A DNA stretch of 64,000 nt from Azospirillum sp. TSH100 (GTDB lineage: Bacteria > Pseudomonadota > Alphaproteobacteria > Azospirillales > Azospirillaceae): contig NZ_CP039639.1 of the NCBI RefSeq assembly GCF_004923295.1, positions 420,501-484,500 of the forward strand, written 5' to 3'. The translations under genes and the position numbers were made by a program. Positions 45,253 to 53,505 of the stretch are shown piece after piece. The notes beneath the pieces were generated by a model, which had not been told where the DNA came from, searched no databases, and saw only the letters and a program-made list of their open reading frames with translations. Numbering within the stretch: the first letter of the stretch is position 1; each line of letters begins with the position of its first letter.

Positions 45253-46452
45253 TCAATTCACCTGCGGCAGGGTGAAGATCTGGCCGGGATAGATCATGTC
45301 CGGGTCGCGGATCTGCTCGCGGTTGGCGGTGTAGATGGTGGTGTAGAGCATGCCGTCGCCATAGGTGCGGCGGGCCAGCCGCCACAGGCTGTTGCCGGGC
45401 TGGACGACGACGTTGCGCCCGTCGGTGGCGGATGCCGGCATGGCGGAGACCTGGACCGGCAGTTCGGCCCGCGCCGTCACCTTGCCCGACAGCGTGACCT
45501 GATCGGCGCGCAGGGTGTAGAGGCCGGGGTCGATCAGCTTTTCCGGGGTCAGGCGCCAGTTGCCCTTGGGGTCGCTGTGGGCGCTGCCGACGAGGATGTT
45601 GTCGAGATAGAGCTGCACCGCGCTGTTGGGCGCCGCCCGTCCGCCGAGCGCCACCCGGCCGGCGGGATCATAGTCCATCGTCTCCACCGACACGCCCCCC
45701 GGCGGCGCGGGCGCCCCGTTGTCGGGCACCGGCGGCGCCTGGAGAATCGAACTGCCGCCCATGGCCGGCGCCGCGCCGGCCAGCCCGTCGCGCGGCACCG
45801 CCACGGCGACCGGAGCGGTCAATGCCGGCGCAGCCGGTGCCGAAACGGGCGGCGCCGAAGCGGGTACGGCGGGCGACTCGGGTGCGGGCTTCACCGCCGG
45901 TTCGGGCACCATCACCACGACCACCTTGTCGGCGGGCAGCGGCGCATCGGCACCGGGGCGGGTTTCGGTCAGGTTCAGTTCGCGGGTGCCGGGCGCCAGC
46001 GGCCTGTCGGGCAGCATCACCCATTCGCCGCGCTGGTCGGCCTTGGCCGAGGCGACCGTGCTGCCGCCGTCGGTGACCGTCACCTCGGCCCCCGGCGCGG
46101 CGCGGCCGGCCATCACCGTCGCCCCGTCCGGCGCCACCCGCACCACGTCGAAGCTGGGAGCGGCCGGCTTGGCCGGTTCCTTCGCCGGTTCCGGCTTGGC
46201 GGCGGGCTGCGCCGGTGCGGCGGCAGACTGGGAAGCCGCAGACTGGGAAGCCGCAGATTGGGAAGCGGCAGACTGGGGCGCAATCGGGGCCGCGGCCGGA
46301 ACAGCAGCAGGAGCGGAGGCCAGGGTCACCGGCCCACTCGCCGGCTTATCGGCCGGTTTGCCGGCAGGCCACAGGGCGATCGCCGCCGCTCCGCCCATCA
46401 GAGCCACGCCCAAAGCTGCGAACAACGCGTTTCGTTTCACCTGAGCACCCAT
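45253..46452 (-). CDS. Membrane-anchored LysM-domain protein with Ig-like domains
   Basis: The 399-residue protein has an N-terminal hydrophobic anchor or signal (residues 8-25) and a long Ala/Pro/Ser-rich stretch. Two Ig-like modules follow (V-R-V-A-P-D-G-A-T-V-M-A-G-R-A-A-P-G-A-E-V, and a second around Y-D-P-A-G-R-V-A-L-G-G-R-A-A-P-N). A C-terminal LysM domain ends it (V-V-V-Q-P-G-N-S-L-W-R-L-A-R-R-T-Y-G, I-Y-P-G-Q-I-F). LysM would bind peptidoglycan in the periplasm. The low-complexity part contains four Q-S-A-A-S-type units encoded by a 15-bp DNA repeat. The start at 46452 is likely; the preceding in-frame sequence is not protein-like. Confidence 0.85.
   Translation of the reverse strand: MGAQVKRNALFAALGVALMGGAAAIALWPAGKPADKPASGPVTLASAPAAVPAAAPIAPQSAASQSAASQSAASQSAAAPAQPAAKPEPAKEPAKPAAPSFDVVRVAPDGATVMAGRAAPGAEVTVTDGGSTVASAKADQRGEWVMLPDRPLAPGTRELNLTETRPGADAPLPADKVVVVMVPEPAVKPAPESPAVPASAPPVSAPAAPALTAPVAVAVPRDGLAGAAPAMGGSSILQAPPVPDNGAPAPPGGVSVETMDYDPAGRVALGGRAAPNSAVQLYLDNILVGSAHSDPKGNWRLTPEKLIDPGLYTLRADQVTLSGKVTARAELPVQVSAMPASATDGRNVVVQPGNSLWRLARRTYGDGMLYTTIYTANREQIRDPDMIYPGQIFTLPQVN
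46223..46277. repeat. 15-bp tandem repeat inside the LysM gene
   Basis: About four near-identical copies of a 15-base unit (GCAGACTGGGAAGCC on the plus strand) encode Q-S-A-A-S repeats. As the unit is a multiple of three, copy-number change alters the length of the flexible linker without shifting frame. Confidence 0.8.
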
Positions 46453-46613
46453 CCGGCGGCCCGCCACACTGGCGGGATGACTGACTATAGCAGAAGGACA
46501 GGTCGCAAAAGAATGGCGCCGTTGGCGCGAAACCATCCGCCAAACGGGCTCGATTGCCCCAACGGATCAGAATTCCGCACCAAATCGGCGCCTGTTGCCG
46601 GCAGACCTCATAC

Positions 46614-46636
46614 GCGGTCAGAAAAATTCTGACCGC
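46614..46636. repeat. Perfect 10-bp-arm hairpin
   Basis: GCGGTCAGAA, AAA, TTCTGACCGC. It lies in the 281-base gap between the LysM gene and the diheme cytochrome, about 58 bases from the larger inverted repeat. No T-run follows on either strand. Its function is unknown; it may be a terminator or a repeat. Confidence 0.6.
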
Positions 46637-46693
46637 TGCGTTCATACGCCACGCAGGCTTCGCACCCATCGGCGCGCGCCCGCGGTCGCGGCC

Positions 46694-46735
46694 GATACCG
46701 GGTCCGGAAAGTCAGGACTTTCCGGACCCGGTATC
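46694..46735. terminator. Perfect 20-bp-arm inverted repeat at the end of the cytochrome gene
   Basis: The arms start GATACCGGGTCCGG and are complementary over all 20 bases with a 2-base spacer. The right arm includes two bases of the cytochrome gene's stop codon (46734-46736). Such a long perfect stem would end minus-strand transcripts from the cytochrome operon, but lacks a T-run, so factor-dependent termination or mRNA 3'-end protection is likely. Confidence 0.6.
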
Positions 46736-47630
46736 ACTCCTTGGCCGGAACCGTCCTCAGATAGGCGATGATGGCGGCGCGGTCGTCGGCGGTCAGCTTC
46801 GACGTGGTGTTGCGCACCACCTCGCCCATGGCTCCGCCGGCGACATCGCCGTCCGGGGTCAGGCCGGCCTCCAGGAACAGCGCAAGATCGCCGTCCGACC
46901 AGCCGCCGATCCCCTTGCCCTTGGTCTTGGAGCCGGTGATGCCCGGCACCTTGTCGTTGTCGGGGCCCTGCGGATTGCCGGCGAGATAGCGATCGGAATC
47001 GAGCCCGCCGAGCTGGGTGCGCGGGCTGTGGCATTCGGCGCAATGGCCCAGCGCATCGACCAGATAACGCCCGCGGTTCCAGGCTGGCGGTTTGGCGGGG
47101 TCATCGGGCACCGGACCGGGGGTCAGGTACATCCACTGCCAGACCGGCACCATGAAGCGCCAGGAGAAGGGCGGCGACAGGTCGTGCGGCCTGTTGGCGG
47201 TCGGAGCCGCCGGCAGGCTGAGCAGATATGCCTTCAGATCCAGCAGGTCGCGGTCGGTCATCCGCGTGTAGCTGGCATAGGGAAAGGCCGGGAACAGCGC
47301 GGCACCGTCCGGCCGCACGCCCTCGCGGACGGCGCGGATGAAGTCGGCATCGCTCCAGCGGCCGATGCCGTTCACCGGATCCGCGGTGATGTTGGGGGTG
47401 TAGAAGGTGCCGAAGGGAGTCACCAGCGCCCGGCCGCCGGCCAGCGGCTTGCCGCCGCCCTTCTCGTCGGTGTGGCAGCCGAGGCAGCCGGCGGCGTTGA
47501 AGATGTAGGCGCCCCGGCCGACCGCATCGTTCGCCGCGCCGTTCGGAGGAGCCTCGCCGGCGGCACGCGCGCTGCCGCCCGCGAAGGCGAGCGGCAGCAG
47601 CAGGGCGGCGGCGGTCAGGACGCGCCGCAC
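46734..47630 (-). CDS. Diheme c-type cytochrome
   Basis: This 298-residue exported protein has a signal peptide (residues 1-23, ending A-R-A) and two haem-binding motifs, C-L-G-C-H and C-A-E-C-H. It is built of two cytochrome c domains, with F-G-T-F-Y-T-P-N-I-T and S-D-A-D-F-I-R-A-V-R-E-G-V-R-P as landmarks of the alcohol/gluconate dehydrogenase-type cytochrome family. It probably carries electrons in the periplasm from a dehydrogenase to the respiratory chain. It follows a cytochrome c' homologue by three bases, in one operon. Confidence 0.88.
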   Translation of the reverse strand: MRRVLTAAALLLPLAFAGGSARAAGEAPPNGAANDAVGRGAYIFNAAGCLGCHTDEKGGGKPLAGGRALVTPFGTFYTPNITADPVNGIGRWSDADFIRAVREGVRPDGAALFPAFPYASYTRMTDRDLLDLKAYLLSLPAAPTANRPHDLSPPFSWRFMVPVWQWMYLTPGPVPDDPAKPPAWNRGRYLVDALGHCAECHSPRTQLGGLDSDRYLAGNPQGPDNDKVPGITGSKTKGKGIGGWSDGDLALFLEAGLTPDGDVAGGAMGEVVRNTTSKLTADDRAAIIAYLRTVPAKE

Positions 47631-47633
47631 CGG

Positions 47634-48119
47634 TCAGTTCTTCTTGACGCGGAAGTCCTCGTGGCAGCTCCCGCAGGTCTTGGAGGTGGCGCCGAGCGCC
47701 TGGGCGATCTGCGCGCGGTCGCCGGTCTTGATGGCGGCGTCGAGCTTCTCGGCCGCCGGCTGGACGGCGCTCCAGTATTTCTGCGTCTCGGCCCAGTTCT
47801 TCCACAGCTCCGGCTTGGCGGCGCTGTCGCCCACGCCGACGGCGGTGCCCTCGGGGAAGACCTTCTTCGGGTCCATCTTGGACACCGCCAGCACGGCTTC
47901 CGCGCCCTTGGCCGCGTCCTCGGCGGTGCCGCCCTCGTTCTTCACGAACTTGGCGACGGCGCCCATGCCGCCGCCCAGCTTCTTCATGGTCTGTTGCCGC
48001 TCCTTGACCTGCTCGGCCGGATCGGCGGCGCCGGCGGCGCCCGCCGACATGCCGAACAGCGTGAACATCAGACCGGCGACGGATGCCGCCGCAAGAACAT
48101 TGACGACCCGGTTGCTCAT
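47634..48119 (-). CDS. Class II c-type cytochrome (c'/c-556 type)
   Basis: The 161-residue exported protein has a signal peptide, four-helix-bundle-like sequence (R-Q-Q-T-M-K-K-L-G-G-G near residue 41 of the precursor) and one C-terminal haem motif C-G-S-C-H-E-D-F-R. The C-terminal position of CxxCH is diagnostic for class II cytochromes. These carry electrons or bind NO in the periplasm. It is the first gene of a pair with the diheme cytochrome. Confidence 0.9.
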   Translation of the reverse strand: MSNRVVNVLAAASVAGLMFTLFGMSAGAAGAADPAEQVKERQQTMKKLGGGMGAVAKFVKNEGGTAEDAAKGAEAVLAVSKMDPKKVFPEGTAVGVGDSAAKPELWKNWAETQKYWSAVQPAAEKLDAAIKTGDRAQIAQALGATSKTCGSCHEDFRVKKN

Positions 48120-48265
48120 GTGGTCCCTCCCGATGATGCCGTGGCTTAACGGTGCTTGTGCCGCTGTTGACGCGCCGGCCCCACCCGATATTCCATGGCA
48201 TTCGCCAGATTTTTACAAGGCCCCGCCTCCCTTGGATGGCGGTGGTGAGAAAGGGGTGACCCGCG

Positions 48266-48850
48266 ATGAAGAGCCTGTCGTCCGTCTGCGTCTATTGCGG
48301 CGCCTCCGCCCGTGTCGCCGATGTCCACAAGGACGCCGCCCACGCGCTGGGCGACGGGCTGGCGCGGCGCGGCATCCGCATGGTCTATGGCGGCGGCCGG
48401 GTCGGGCTGATGGGGATCGCCGCCGACGCCGCCATCGCCGCCGGCGGCGAGGTGGTCGGCATCATCCCGGAACACATCCAGTCGGCCGAGGTCGAGCACA
48501 CCGGCCTGACCGAGCTGCATGTCGTCGACAGCATGCACACCCGCAAGCGCATGATGGTGGAGCGGTCGGACGCCTTCGTCATCCTGCCGGGCGGGCTGGG
48601 CACGCTGGACGAGGCCTTCGAGATCCTGACCTGGAAGCAGCTGCAACTGCACGACAAGCCGATCGTCATCGCCGACGTCGACGGCTACTGGCGCCCGCTG
48701 CTCGGGCTGATCGACCACATGGTGGCCCAGGGCTTCGCCCGCATCGACCGCTCCGCCCTCTACCGCGTCGCCGACCACATCGACGGCGTGTTCCAGGCGC
48801 TGGAGGCGTTGCCGGACGCCGCCCAGCCGGTCCAGCCCCGCAAGCTCTGA
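48266..48850 (+). CDS. LOG-family protein (cytokinin riboside 5'-monophosphate phosphoribohydrolase type)
   Basis: The 194-residue protein has the LOG signature: V-Y-C-G-A-S-A near the N-terminus, V-Y-G-G-G-R-V-G-L-M-G, K-R-M-M at about 95, and the nucleotide-binding P-G-G-L-G-T-L-D-E. Family members release a base from nucleoside 5'-monophosphates, and some activate cytokinins. In many bacteria the role may be general nucleotide metabolism, so a plant-hormone function is only a possibility here. AAGGGG precedes the ATG. Confidence 0.9.
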   Translation: MKSLSSVCVYCGASARVADVHKDAAHALGDGLARRGIRMVYGGGRVGLMGIAADAAIAAGGEVVGIIPEHIQSAEVEHTGLTELHVVDSMHTRKRMMVERSDAFVILPGGLGTLDEAFEILTWKQLQLHDKPIVIADVDGYWRPLLGLIDHMVAQGFARIDRSALYRVADHIDGVFQALEALPDAAQPVQPRKL

Positions 48851-48875
48851 GGCATCTTCAAAGCCCTTCCCACGG

Positions 48876-48905
48876 TTATCCCCAGACTTCCCAGCTTGTG
48901 GATAA
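48876..48905. promoter_or_regulatory. DnaA-box-like sites upstream of dnaB
   Basis: TGTGGATAA (48897-48905) is an exact reverse complement of the DnaA box TTATCCACA. TTATCCCCA (48876-48884) differs from it at one position. They sit 79-108 bases upstream of dnaB, and a further TTGTGGAG lies at 48921. DnaA could regulate dnaB, or this may be a secondary loading site. Confidence 0.6.
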
Positions 48906-48983
48906 CTTCTGTGCACAGCTTTTGTGGAGAGCCTTCCGCCCTTCACCAAGCGTTCGCGTTCTGTTTCTGATACTGTGTCCGTC

Positions 48984-50489
48984 ATGAGCAACCAGACCTC
49001 ATCGCTGTTCGATCCCCGCCCCTCCGCCGCGGTCAAGCCGACGGCCGAGTACCGCACGCCCCCCAACAACGAGGAGGCGGAGCAGGCGCTGCTGGGCGCG
49101 ATCCTGGTCAACAACAAGGCCTATGAGAAGGTCGGCGAGTTCCTGCGGCCGGAGCATTTCTACGACCCGGCCCACCAGCGCATCTTCGCCGCCATCACCA
49201 AGATGATCGACCGCGGCCAGATCGCGAATCCGGTCACCCTGAAGTCGCTGTTCGACAACGATCCCGAACTGGCGGTGGAGGGCGGCAGCGCCTATCTGGC
49301 CGAACTGGCGGCCAACGTGGTGACGGTGGTCAATGCCGGCGATTACGGCAAGACCATCCACGACCTGTTCATCCGCCGGCAGCTGATCGAGGTCGGCACC
49401 GACATGGTGAACGAGGCGTACCGCCACGACCTCGACATCACCGCGCTGGACCAGATCGGCGAGGCGGAGAAGCAGCTGTTCGACCTCGCCTCCACCGGCG
49501 ACGTGCAGGGCGGCTTCGTGGCCTTCGGCGAGTCGGTCAAGCACGCCATCGCCACGGCGGAGGTGGCCTTCCGCCGCTCCAGCCACGTCACCGGCGTCAC
49601 CACCGGCCTGATCGACATCGACCGCAAGCTGGGCGGCCTGCACCCGTCGGACCTCATCATCCTCGCCGGCCGCCCCTCGATGGGCAAGACGGCGCTGGCC
49701 ACCAACATCGCCTTCAACGCCGCCAAGGCGCACATGCGCTCCAGCGGGCAGGAAGGCGGCGTGGTCGGTTTCTTCTCGCTGGAAATGTCGGCGGAACAGC
49801 TGGCAACCCGTATCCTCGCCGACGAGGTGCAGGTGCCCGGCGACAAGATCCGCCGCGGCGAGATCCGCGACACCGACTTCCCCAAATTCGTCCAGGCCAG
49901 CCAGGATCTGGCGCGCTGCCCCTTCTATGTCGACGACACGCCGGCCCTGTCGGTCGCCGCCGTGCGCACCCGCTGCCGCCGGCTGAAGCGGACCTCGGGA
50001 CTCAGCATGGTGGTGGTCGACTATCTCCAGCTGCTGCGCGGTTCGTCCTCGCGCGGGTCGGAGAACCGGGTGCAGGAAATCTCGGAGATCACCCGCGGCC
50101 TGAAGGCCATCGCCAAGGAGCTGGACGTGCCGGTGGTGGCGCTGTCGCAGCTGAGCCGCGCCGTGGAACTGCGCGAGGACAAGCGTCCGCAGCTGGCCGA
50201 TCTTCGCGAATCGGGCTCGATCGAGCAGGACGCCGACGTCGTGATGTTCGTTTTCCGTGAACAGTATTATCTTGAGCGCGCCGAGCCCTCGCGCCGGCCC
50301 GACGAGAGCGACGACAAGTTCAACGACCGCTATCAGCGCTGGCAGCAGCGCCTGGGCGAGGTGCACAACACCGCCGAGGTGATCATCGCCAAGCAGCGTC
50401 ACGGTCCGATCGGCACCGTCCGTCTCTACTTCGACGGCCAGTTCACCAAGTTCGGCGATCTCGACCAGCACCACCAGACCGACGAGTGA
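48984..50489 (+). CDS. dnaB: Replicative DNA helicase
   Basis: The 501-residue hexameric helicase unwinds DNA at the replication fork. The N-terminal domain (P-P-N-N-E-E-A-E-Q-A-L-L-G-A-I-L) is followed by a linker and the RecA-like domain: Walker A A-G-R-P-S-M-G-K-T-A-L-A, F-F-S-L-E-M-S-A-E-Q-L, Walker B V-V-V-D-Y-L-Q-L, and L-A-D-L-R-E-S-G-S-I-E-Q-D-A-D. The start (M-S-N-Q-T-S-S) is chosen because an upstream in-frame Met would add 20 non-conserved residues. The stop overlaps the alr GTG start (GTGA). Confidence 0.96.
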   Translation: MSNQTSSLFDPRPSAAVKPTAEYRTPPNNEEAEQALLGAILVNNKAYEKVGEFLRPEHFYDPAHQRIFAAITKMIDRGQIANPVTLKSLFDNDPELAVEGGSAYLAELAANVVTVVNAGDYGKTIHDLFIRRQLIEVGTDMVNEAYRHDLDITALDQIGEAEKQLFDLASTGDVQGGFVAFGESVKHAIATAEVAFRRSSHVTGVTTGLIDIDRKLGGLHPSDLIILAGRPSMGKTALATNIAFNAAKAHMRSSGQEGGVVGFFSLEMSAEQLATRILADEVQVPGDKIRRGEIRDTDFPKFVQASQDLARCPFYVDDTPALSVAAVRTRCRRLKRTSGLSMVVVDYLQLLRGSSSRGSENRVQEISEITRGLKAIAKELDVPVVALSQLSRAVELREDKRPQLADLRESGSIEQDADVVMFVFREQYYLERAEPSRRPDESDDKFNDRYQRWQQRLGEVHNTAEVIIAKQRHGPIGTVRLYFDGQFTKFGDLDQHHQTDE

Positions 50490-51619
50490 CCAGAGTGACG
50501 AGCGACCAGACCCCGCGCGCCGGCGCCATCCTTACCGTGGATCTCGGCGCCGTCGTCGCCAATTGGACTCAGCTGCGCGACCGCGTGGCTCCGGCGGACT
50601 GTTCCGCCGTGGTCAAGGCCGACGCCTATGGGCTGGGGGTGGCGCGGGTGGTGCCGGCCCTGGCCGCCGCCGGCTGCCGGACCTTCGTCGTCGCCCAGTT
50701 GGAGGAGGCTCTCGCCGTCCGCCGCGCGCTGGAGCCGGTGGCGCCCGAGGCGCAGGTGTTCTCGCTGGGCGGCCTGCCGCCCGGGTATGAGGGGGAGTTC
50801 ATCGCCGAGCGCATCCTGCCGGTGCTGAACCATCTGGGCGAGATCGCGGCGTGGCGGGCCTTCGCGGCGGCGCGCGGCGAGGTGCTGCCGGCGGTGATCC
50901 ACATCGACACCGGCATGAACCGGCTGGGCCTCGGCCCCGACGAGCTGGACGAGCTGGCCGGCCATCCGGAGTGGCTGGAGGGGATCGACGTCCGCTATTG
51001 GATGACGCACCTCGCCTGCGCCGACGAGTTCGACAACCCGATGACCGGGGAGCAGCGGGAGCGCTTCCGCGCGGCACTTGCCCGGCTGCCGAAGGCGAAG
51101 GCGAGCTTCACCAACTCGTCCGGCATCTTCCACGGCAAGGACCATCATTTCGACCTCGCCCGGCCGGGCTGCGCGCTCTATGGCGTCAACCCGACGCCGC
51201 ATCTGCCCAACCCGATGCAGGGCACGGTGCGGCTGGACGCGCGGCTGCTTCAGGTGCGCAACTGCGCGGCGCCGATGACCGTCGGCTATGGCGCCGCCCA
51301 CAAGGTGACGGGACCGGCGCGGATCGCCACCATCGGCGTCGGCTATGCCGACGGCTATCTGCGTTCGCTGAGCGGCAAGGGGCATGTCTTCGTGGATGGC
51401 GTCGCCGCGCCGATCGTCGGGCGGATCTCCATGGACCTCATCACCATCGACATCACCGGCCTGCCGGAGTCGGTGGCGCATGCCGGCCGCATGGTCGAGC
51501 TGATCGGCCCCAACCGCCCGGTCGACACGGTGGCGGATGAGGCCGGGACCATCGGCTACGAAGTGCTGACCTCGCTCGGCCGGCGCTATCACCGGGATTA
51601 TGTGGGCGGAGAGGAGTAG
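50486..51619 (+). CDS. alr: Alanine racemase
   Basis: This 377-residue PLP enzyme interconverts L- and D-alanine for peptidoglycan. It has the lysine motif V-V-K-A-D-A-Y-G-L-G near residue 46, H-I-D-T-G-M-N-R-L-G, P-G-C-A-L-Y-G-V-N-P and, in the C-terminal barrel-capping domain, G-V-G-Y-A-D-G-Y-L-R with G-R-I-S-M-D-L. The GTG at 50486 overlaps dnaB's stop; a second GTG nine bases on is an alternative. Close coupling to dnaB is common in proteobacteria. Confidence 0.95.
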   Translation: MTRVTSDQTPRAGAILTVDLGAVVANWTQLRDRVAPADCSAVVKADAYGLGVARVVPALAAAGCRTFVVAQLEEALAVRRALEPVAPEAQVFSLGGLPPGYEGEFIAERILPVLNHLGEIAAWRAFAAARGEVLPAVIHIDTGMNRLGLGPDELDELAGHPEWLEGIDVRYWMTHLACADEFDNPMTGEQRERFRAALARLPKAKASFTNSSGIFHGKDHHFDLARPGCALYGVNPTPHLPNPMQGTVRLDARLLQVRNCAAPMTVGYGAAHKVTGPARIATIGVGYADGYLRSLSGKGHVFVDGVAAPIVGRISMDLITIDITGLPESVAHAGRMVELIGPNRPVDTVADEAGTIGYEVLTSLGRRYHRDYVGGEE

Positions 51620-51699
51620 AGGCAGGGAGACTAGCCATCACGGCGCCGTGAGCGGCTGACTCCATATGCTGACGCGCATCGTCGGCGGAAGCAAAAACA

Positions 51700-51734
51700 A
51701 AAGCGCCCCTTGAGCATGTCAAAAGGGGCGCTTT
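51700..51734. terminator. Strong bidirectional terminator after alr
   Basis: AAAGCGCCCCTT and AAGGGGCGCTTT form a 12-base perfect stem with an 11-base loop. A-rich and T-rich ends on both sides make it usable in both directions. It ends the dnaB-alr unit and also the two-gene unit that runs toward it on the minus strand. Confidence 0.85.
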
Positions 51735-51771
51735 ATATGTCGAAAAGCGGAAGGAATACCGCCACGAGTCT

Positions 51772-51981
51772 CTAGACTCCAAAAATGATCTTCTCGAAGC
51801 TCGGGAGCAGTTTCTCAGCGTGTTCCTTGCGAAATCCCTTGTACTGCGTAAGATAGTCAAGCATGGACATCTTGCCAGCACGGATTTGATCGCGCAGGCT
51901 CCGCTCATGTTCTTCGCGGCTGATGGTGATATGCTCCATCAGATCACTCTTGGCGTCGCTAAAGCGTATGTTGATGCCCAT
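51772..51981 (-). CDS. Small protein of unknown function
   Basis: The 69-residue protein is charged and probably helical (H-I-T-I-S-R-E-E-H-E-R-S-L-R, M-L-D-Y-L-T-Q-Y-K-G-F, K-L-L-P-S-F-E-K-I-I-F). I recognise no family. Its ATG lies just after the stop of the upstream gene and an AGGAGATAG region supplies the ribosome-binding site, so the pair is probably an operon. Composition is less GC-rich than the flanks. Confidence 0.6.
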   Translation of the reverse strand: MGINIRFSDAKSDLMEHITISREEHERSLRDQIRAGKMSMLDYLTQYKGFRKEHAEKLLPSFEKIIFGV

Positions 51982-51983
51982 TT

Positions 51984-52517
51984 CTATCTCCTACGAACAA
52001 GAGCCACCCTGCGAGGGTGAAAACCAGTCCGACGCATCTCAACACAAAAATCAGGTTGGTTGACACGCGTTGCAAGGTGACTGTACCAGCGTTCCAGCTT
52101 TGAGTCATTAGGAACGCCAACGATCATCGGAGGACCGTTATCCTCCATGTAGCGCAAAACACCACCCACCAGGAAACGTTCCAGTTCAAGGAATTCCTTC
52201 ATGGACAGCCTCTTATCGCGAGACAGCCGCCGGTAGGCGGCGCCCTCCTCAAGCTCGTTCTCCGAGTTGTCGAACTTGAATAACAGACCAGCGCCATCGC
52301 TGGGCCGAGGCAGCCCCAACTCATCATAGAAGTACTCCAGCCCGTACTCCTCCAGTTCGACCGCCTCGACCCTCATGGTGTAAATAAGCTTTCCGATCGG
52401 AAAGGATGTACCCCATACGGCGCGCACGCCATTCGCCGTCGCCGCCAGCGAAGGAAGAGGGCCTGGGTCAATCGGTGCGACAGGTGTGTGTTTAAGGCTC
52501 ATGAGGCCGAAAAACAT
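51984..52517 (-). CDS. Unknown protein, partner of the small downstream gene
   Basis: The 177-residue protein has an apparently folded middle (V-E-A-V-E-L-E-E-Y-G-L-E-Y-F-Y-D-E-L-G-L-P-R in neighbouring blocks) and a helical region (S-M-K-E-F-L-E-L-E-R-F). The basic C-terminal end contains R-R-T-G-F-H-P-R-R-V-A-L-V-R-R-R. No family is recognised. The start at 52517 is chosen for GGAG with seven-base spacing; longer starts add Arg-rich non-conserved residues. The two-gene cassette is somewhat less GC-rich and stands between alr and the Mla genes. Confidence 0.55.
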   Translation of the reverse strand: MFFGLMSLKHTPVAPIDPGPLPSLAATANGVRAVWGTSFPIGKLIYTMRVEAVELEEYGLEYFYDELGLPRPSDGAGLLFKFDNSENELEEGAAYRRLSRDKRLSMKEFLELERFLVGGVLRYMEDNGPPMIVGVPNDSKLERWYSHLATRVNQPDFCVEMRRTGFHPRRVALVRRR

Positions 52518-52718
52518 ATGAATTCTCCGAAGAAATGCAACAAATTCGCGAATGCCTCCGCGCCCTGCACGCCGCTCCCGAAACCGCGAATGGGACTCCG
52601 CCGGAACGCGACACCCAACTCGCTCCTCCATTGCAAAGTCCAAGGATGACCGCGGCGCTCATCGGTGCTATGACCGCAGCGCCCAAATGAGTCTCAAACC
52701 AAGGATGCGGGCCGACTG

Positions 52719-53495
52719 ATGGGTTTCCTCGCCGCCACCGGCCGGGCCTTCCTGATCTTCCTGGAAGCGACCGGACGCCTTGCCCTGTTCACCGGGTCCG
52801 CCCTGTCGCACTGCGTGCGGCCGCCGCTCTATCCGCGCCAGATCCTGCGGCAGATGATCGACATCGGCTATTACTCGCTGCCGGTGGTCGGGCTGACCGC
52901 GCTGTTCACCGGCATGGTGCTGGCGTTGCAGAGCTACAGCGGCTTCTCCCGCTTCCAGGCCGAGGGCGCCATCGCCACCGTCGTCGTGCTGTCGATCACC
53001 CGCGAGCTGGGTCCGGTGCTGGCCGGCCTGATGGTCGCCGGCCGCATCGGCGCCGCCATGGCGGCGGAGATCGGCACCATGCGGGTGACCGAGCAGATCG
53101 ACGCGCTGTCCACCCTGTCGACCAACCCGCACAAGTATCTGGTGGCGCCGCGGCTGATCGCCGGTCTGACCATGGTGCCGCTGCTGGTGGTGGTGGCCGA
53201 CATCATCGGCGTGTTCGGCGGCTTCCTGGTCGGCGTCTACCGGCTGGACTTCAACGCCGCCAGCTACATCAACCGCACCTGGGAATTCCTCCAGCCGGTC
53301 GACGTGATTTCCGGTCTGGTGAAGGCGGCGATCTTCGGGTTCCTGATCGCGCTGATGGGCTGCTACCACGGCTACCACTCCAAGGGCGGCGCCCAGGGCG
53401 TGGGTGCTGCGACCACCAACGCGGTGGTGTCGGCCTCCATCATGATCCTGGTGTGGAACTACCTCATCACCGGCCTCTTCTTCTCGACCAAGTGA
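52719..53495 (+). CDS. MlaE-type ABC permease
   Basis: This 258-residue inner-membrane permease of the MlaE family has landmarks A-L-F-T-G-M-V-L-A-L-Q-S-Y, V-A-G-R-I-G-A-A-M-A-A-E-I-G-T-M-R-V-T-E-Q-I-D-A-L as adjoining blocks, and L-V-A-P-R-L-I-A-G. There is no STAS fusion, unlike the second MlaE-type protein at 25.5-26.8 kb. The ATPase gene starts 10 bases later. No MCE protein is adjacent, so the partner must be elsewhere. Confidence 0.93.
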   Translation: MGFLAATGRAFLIFLEATGRLALFTGSALSHCVRPPLYPRQILRQMIDIGYYSLPVVGLTALFTGMVLALQSYSGFSRFQAEGAIATVVVLSITRELGPVLAGLMVAGRIGAAMAAEIGTMRVTEQIDALSTLSTNPHKYLVAPRLIAGLTMVPLLVVVADIIGVFGGFLVGVYRLDFNAASYINRTWEFLQPVDVISGLVKAAIFGFLIALMGCYHGYHSKGGAQGVGAATTNAVVSASIMILVWNYLITGLFFSTK

Positions 53496-53505
53496 GCGCC
53501 ATCAA

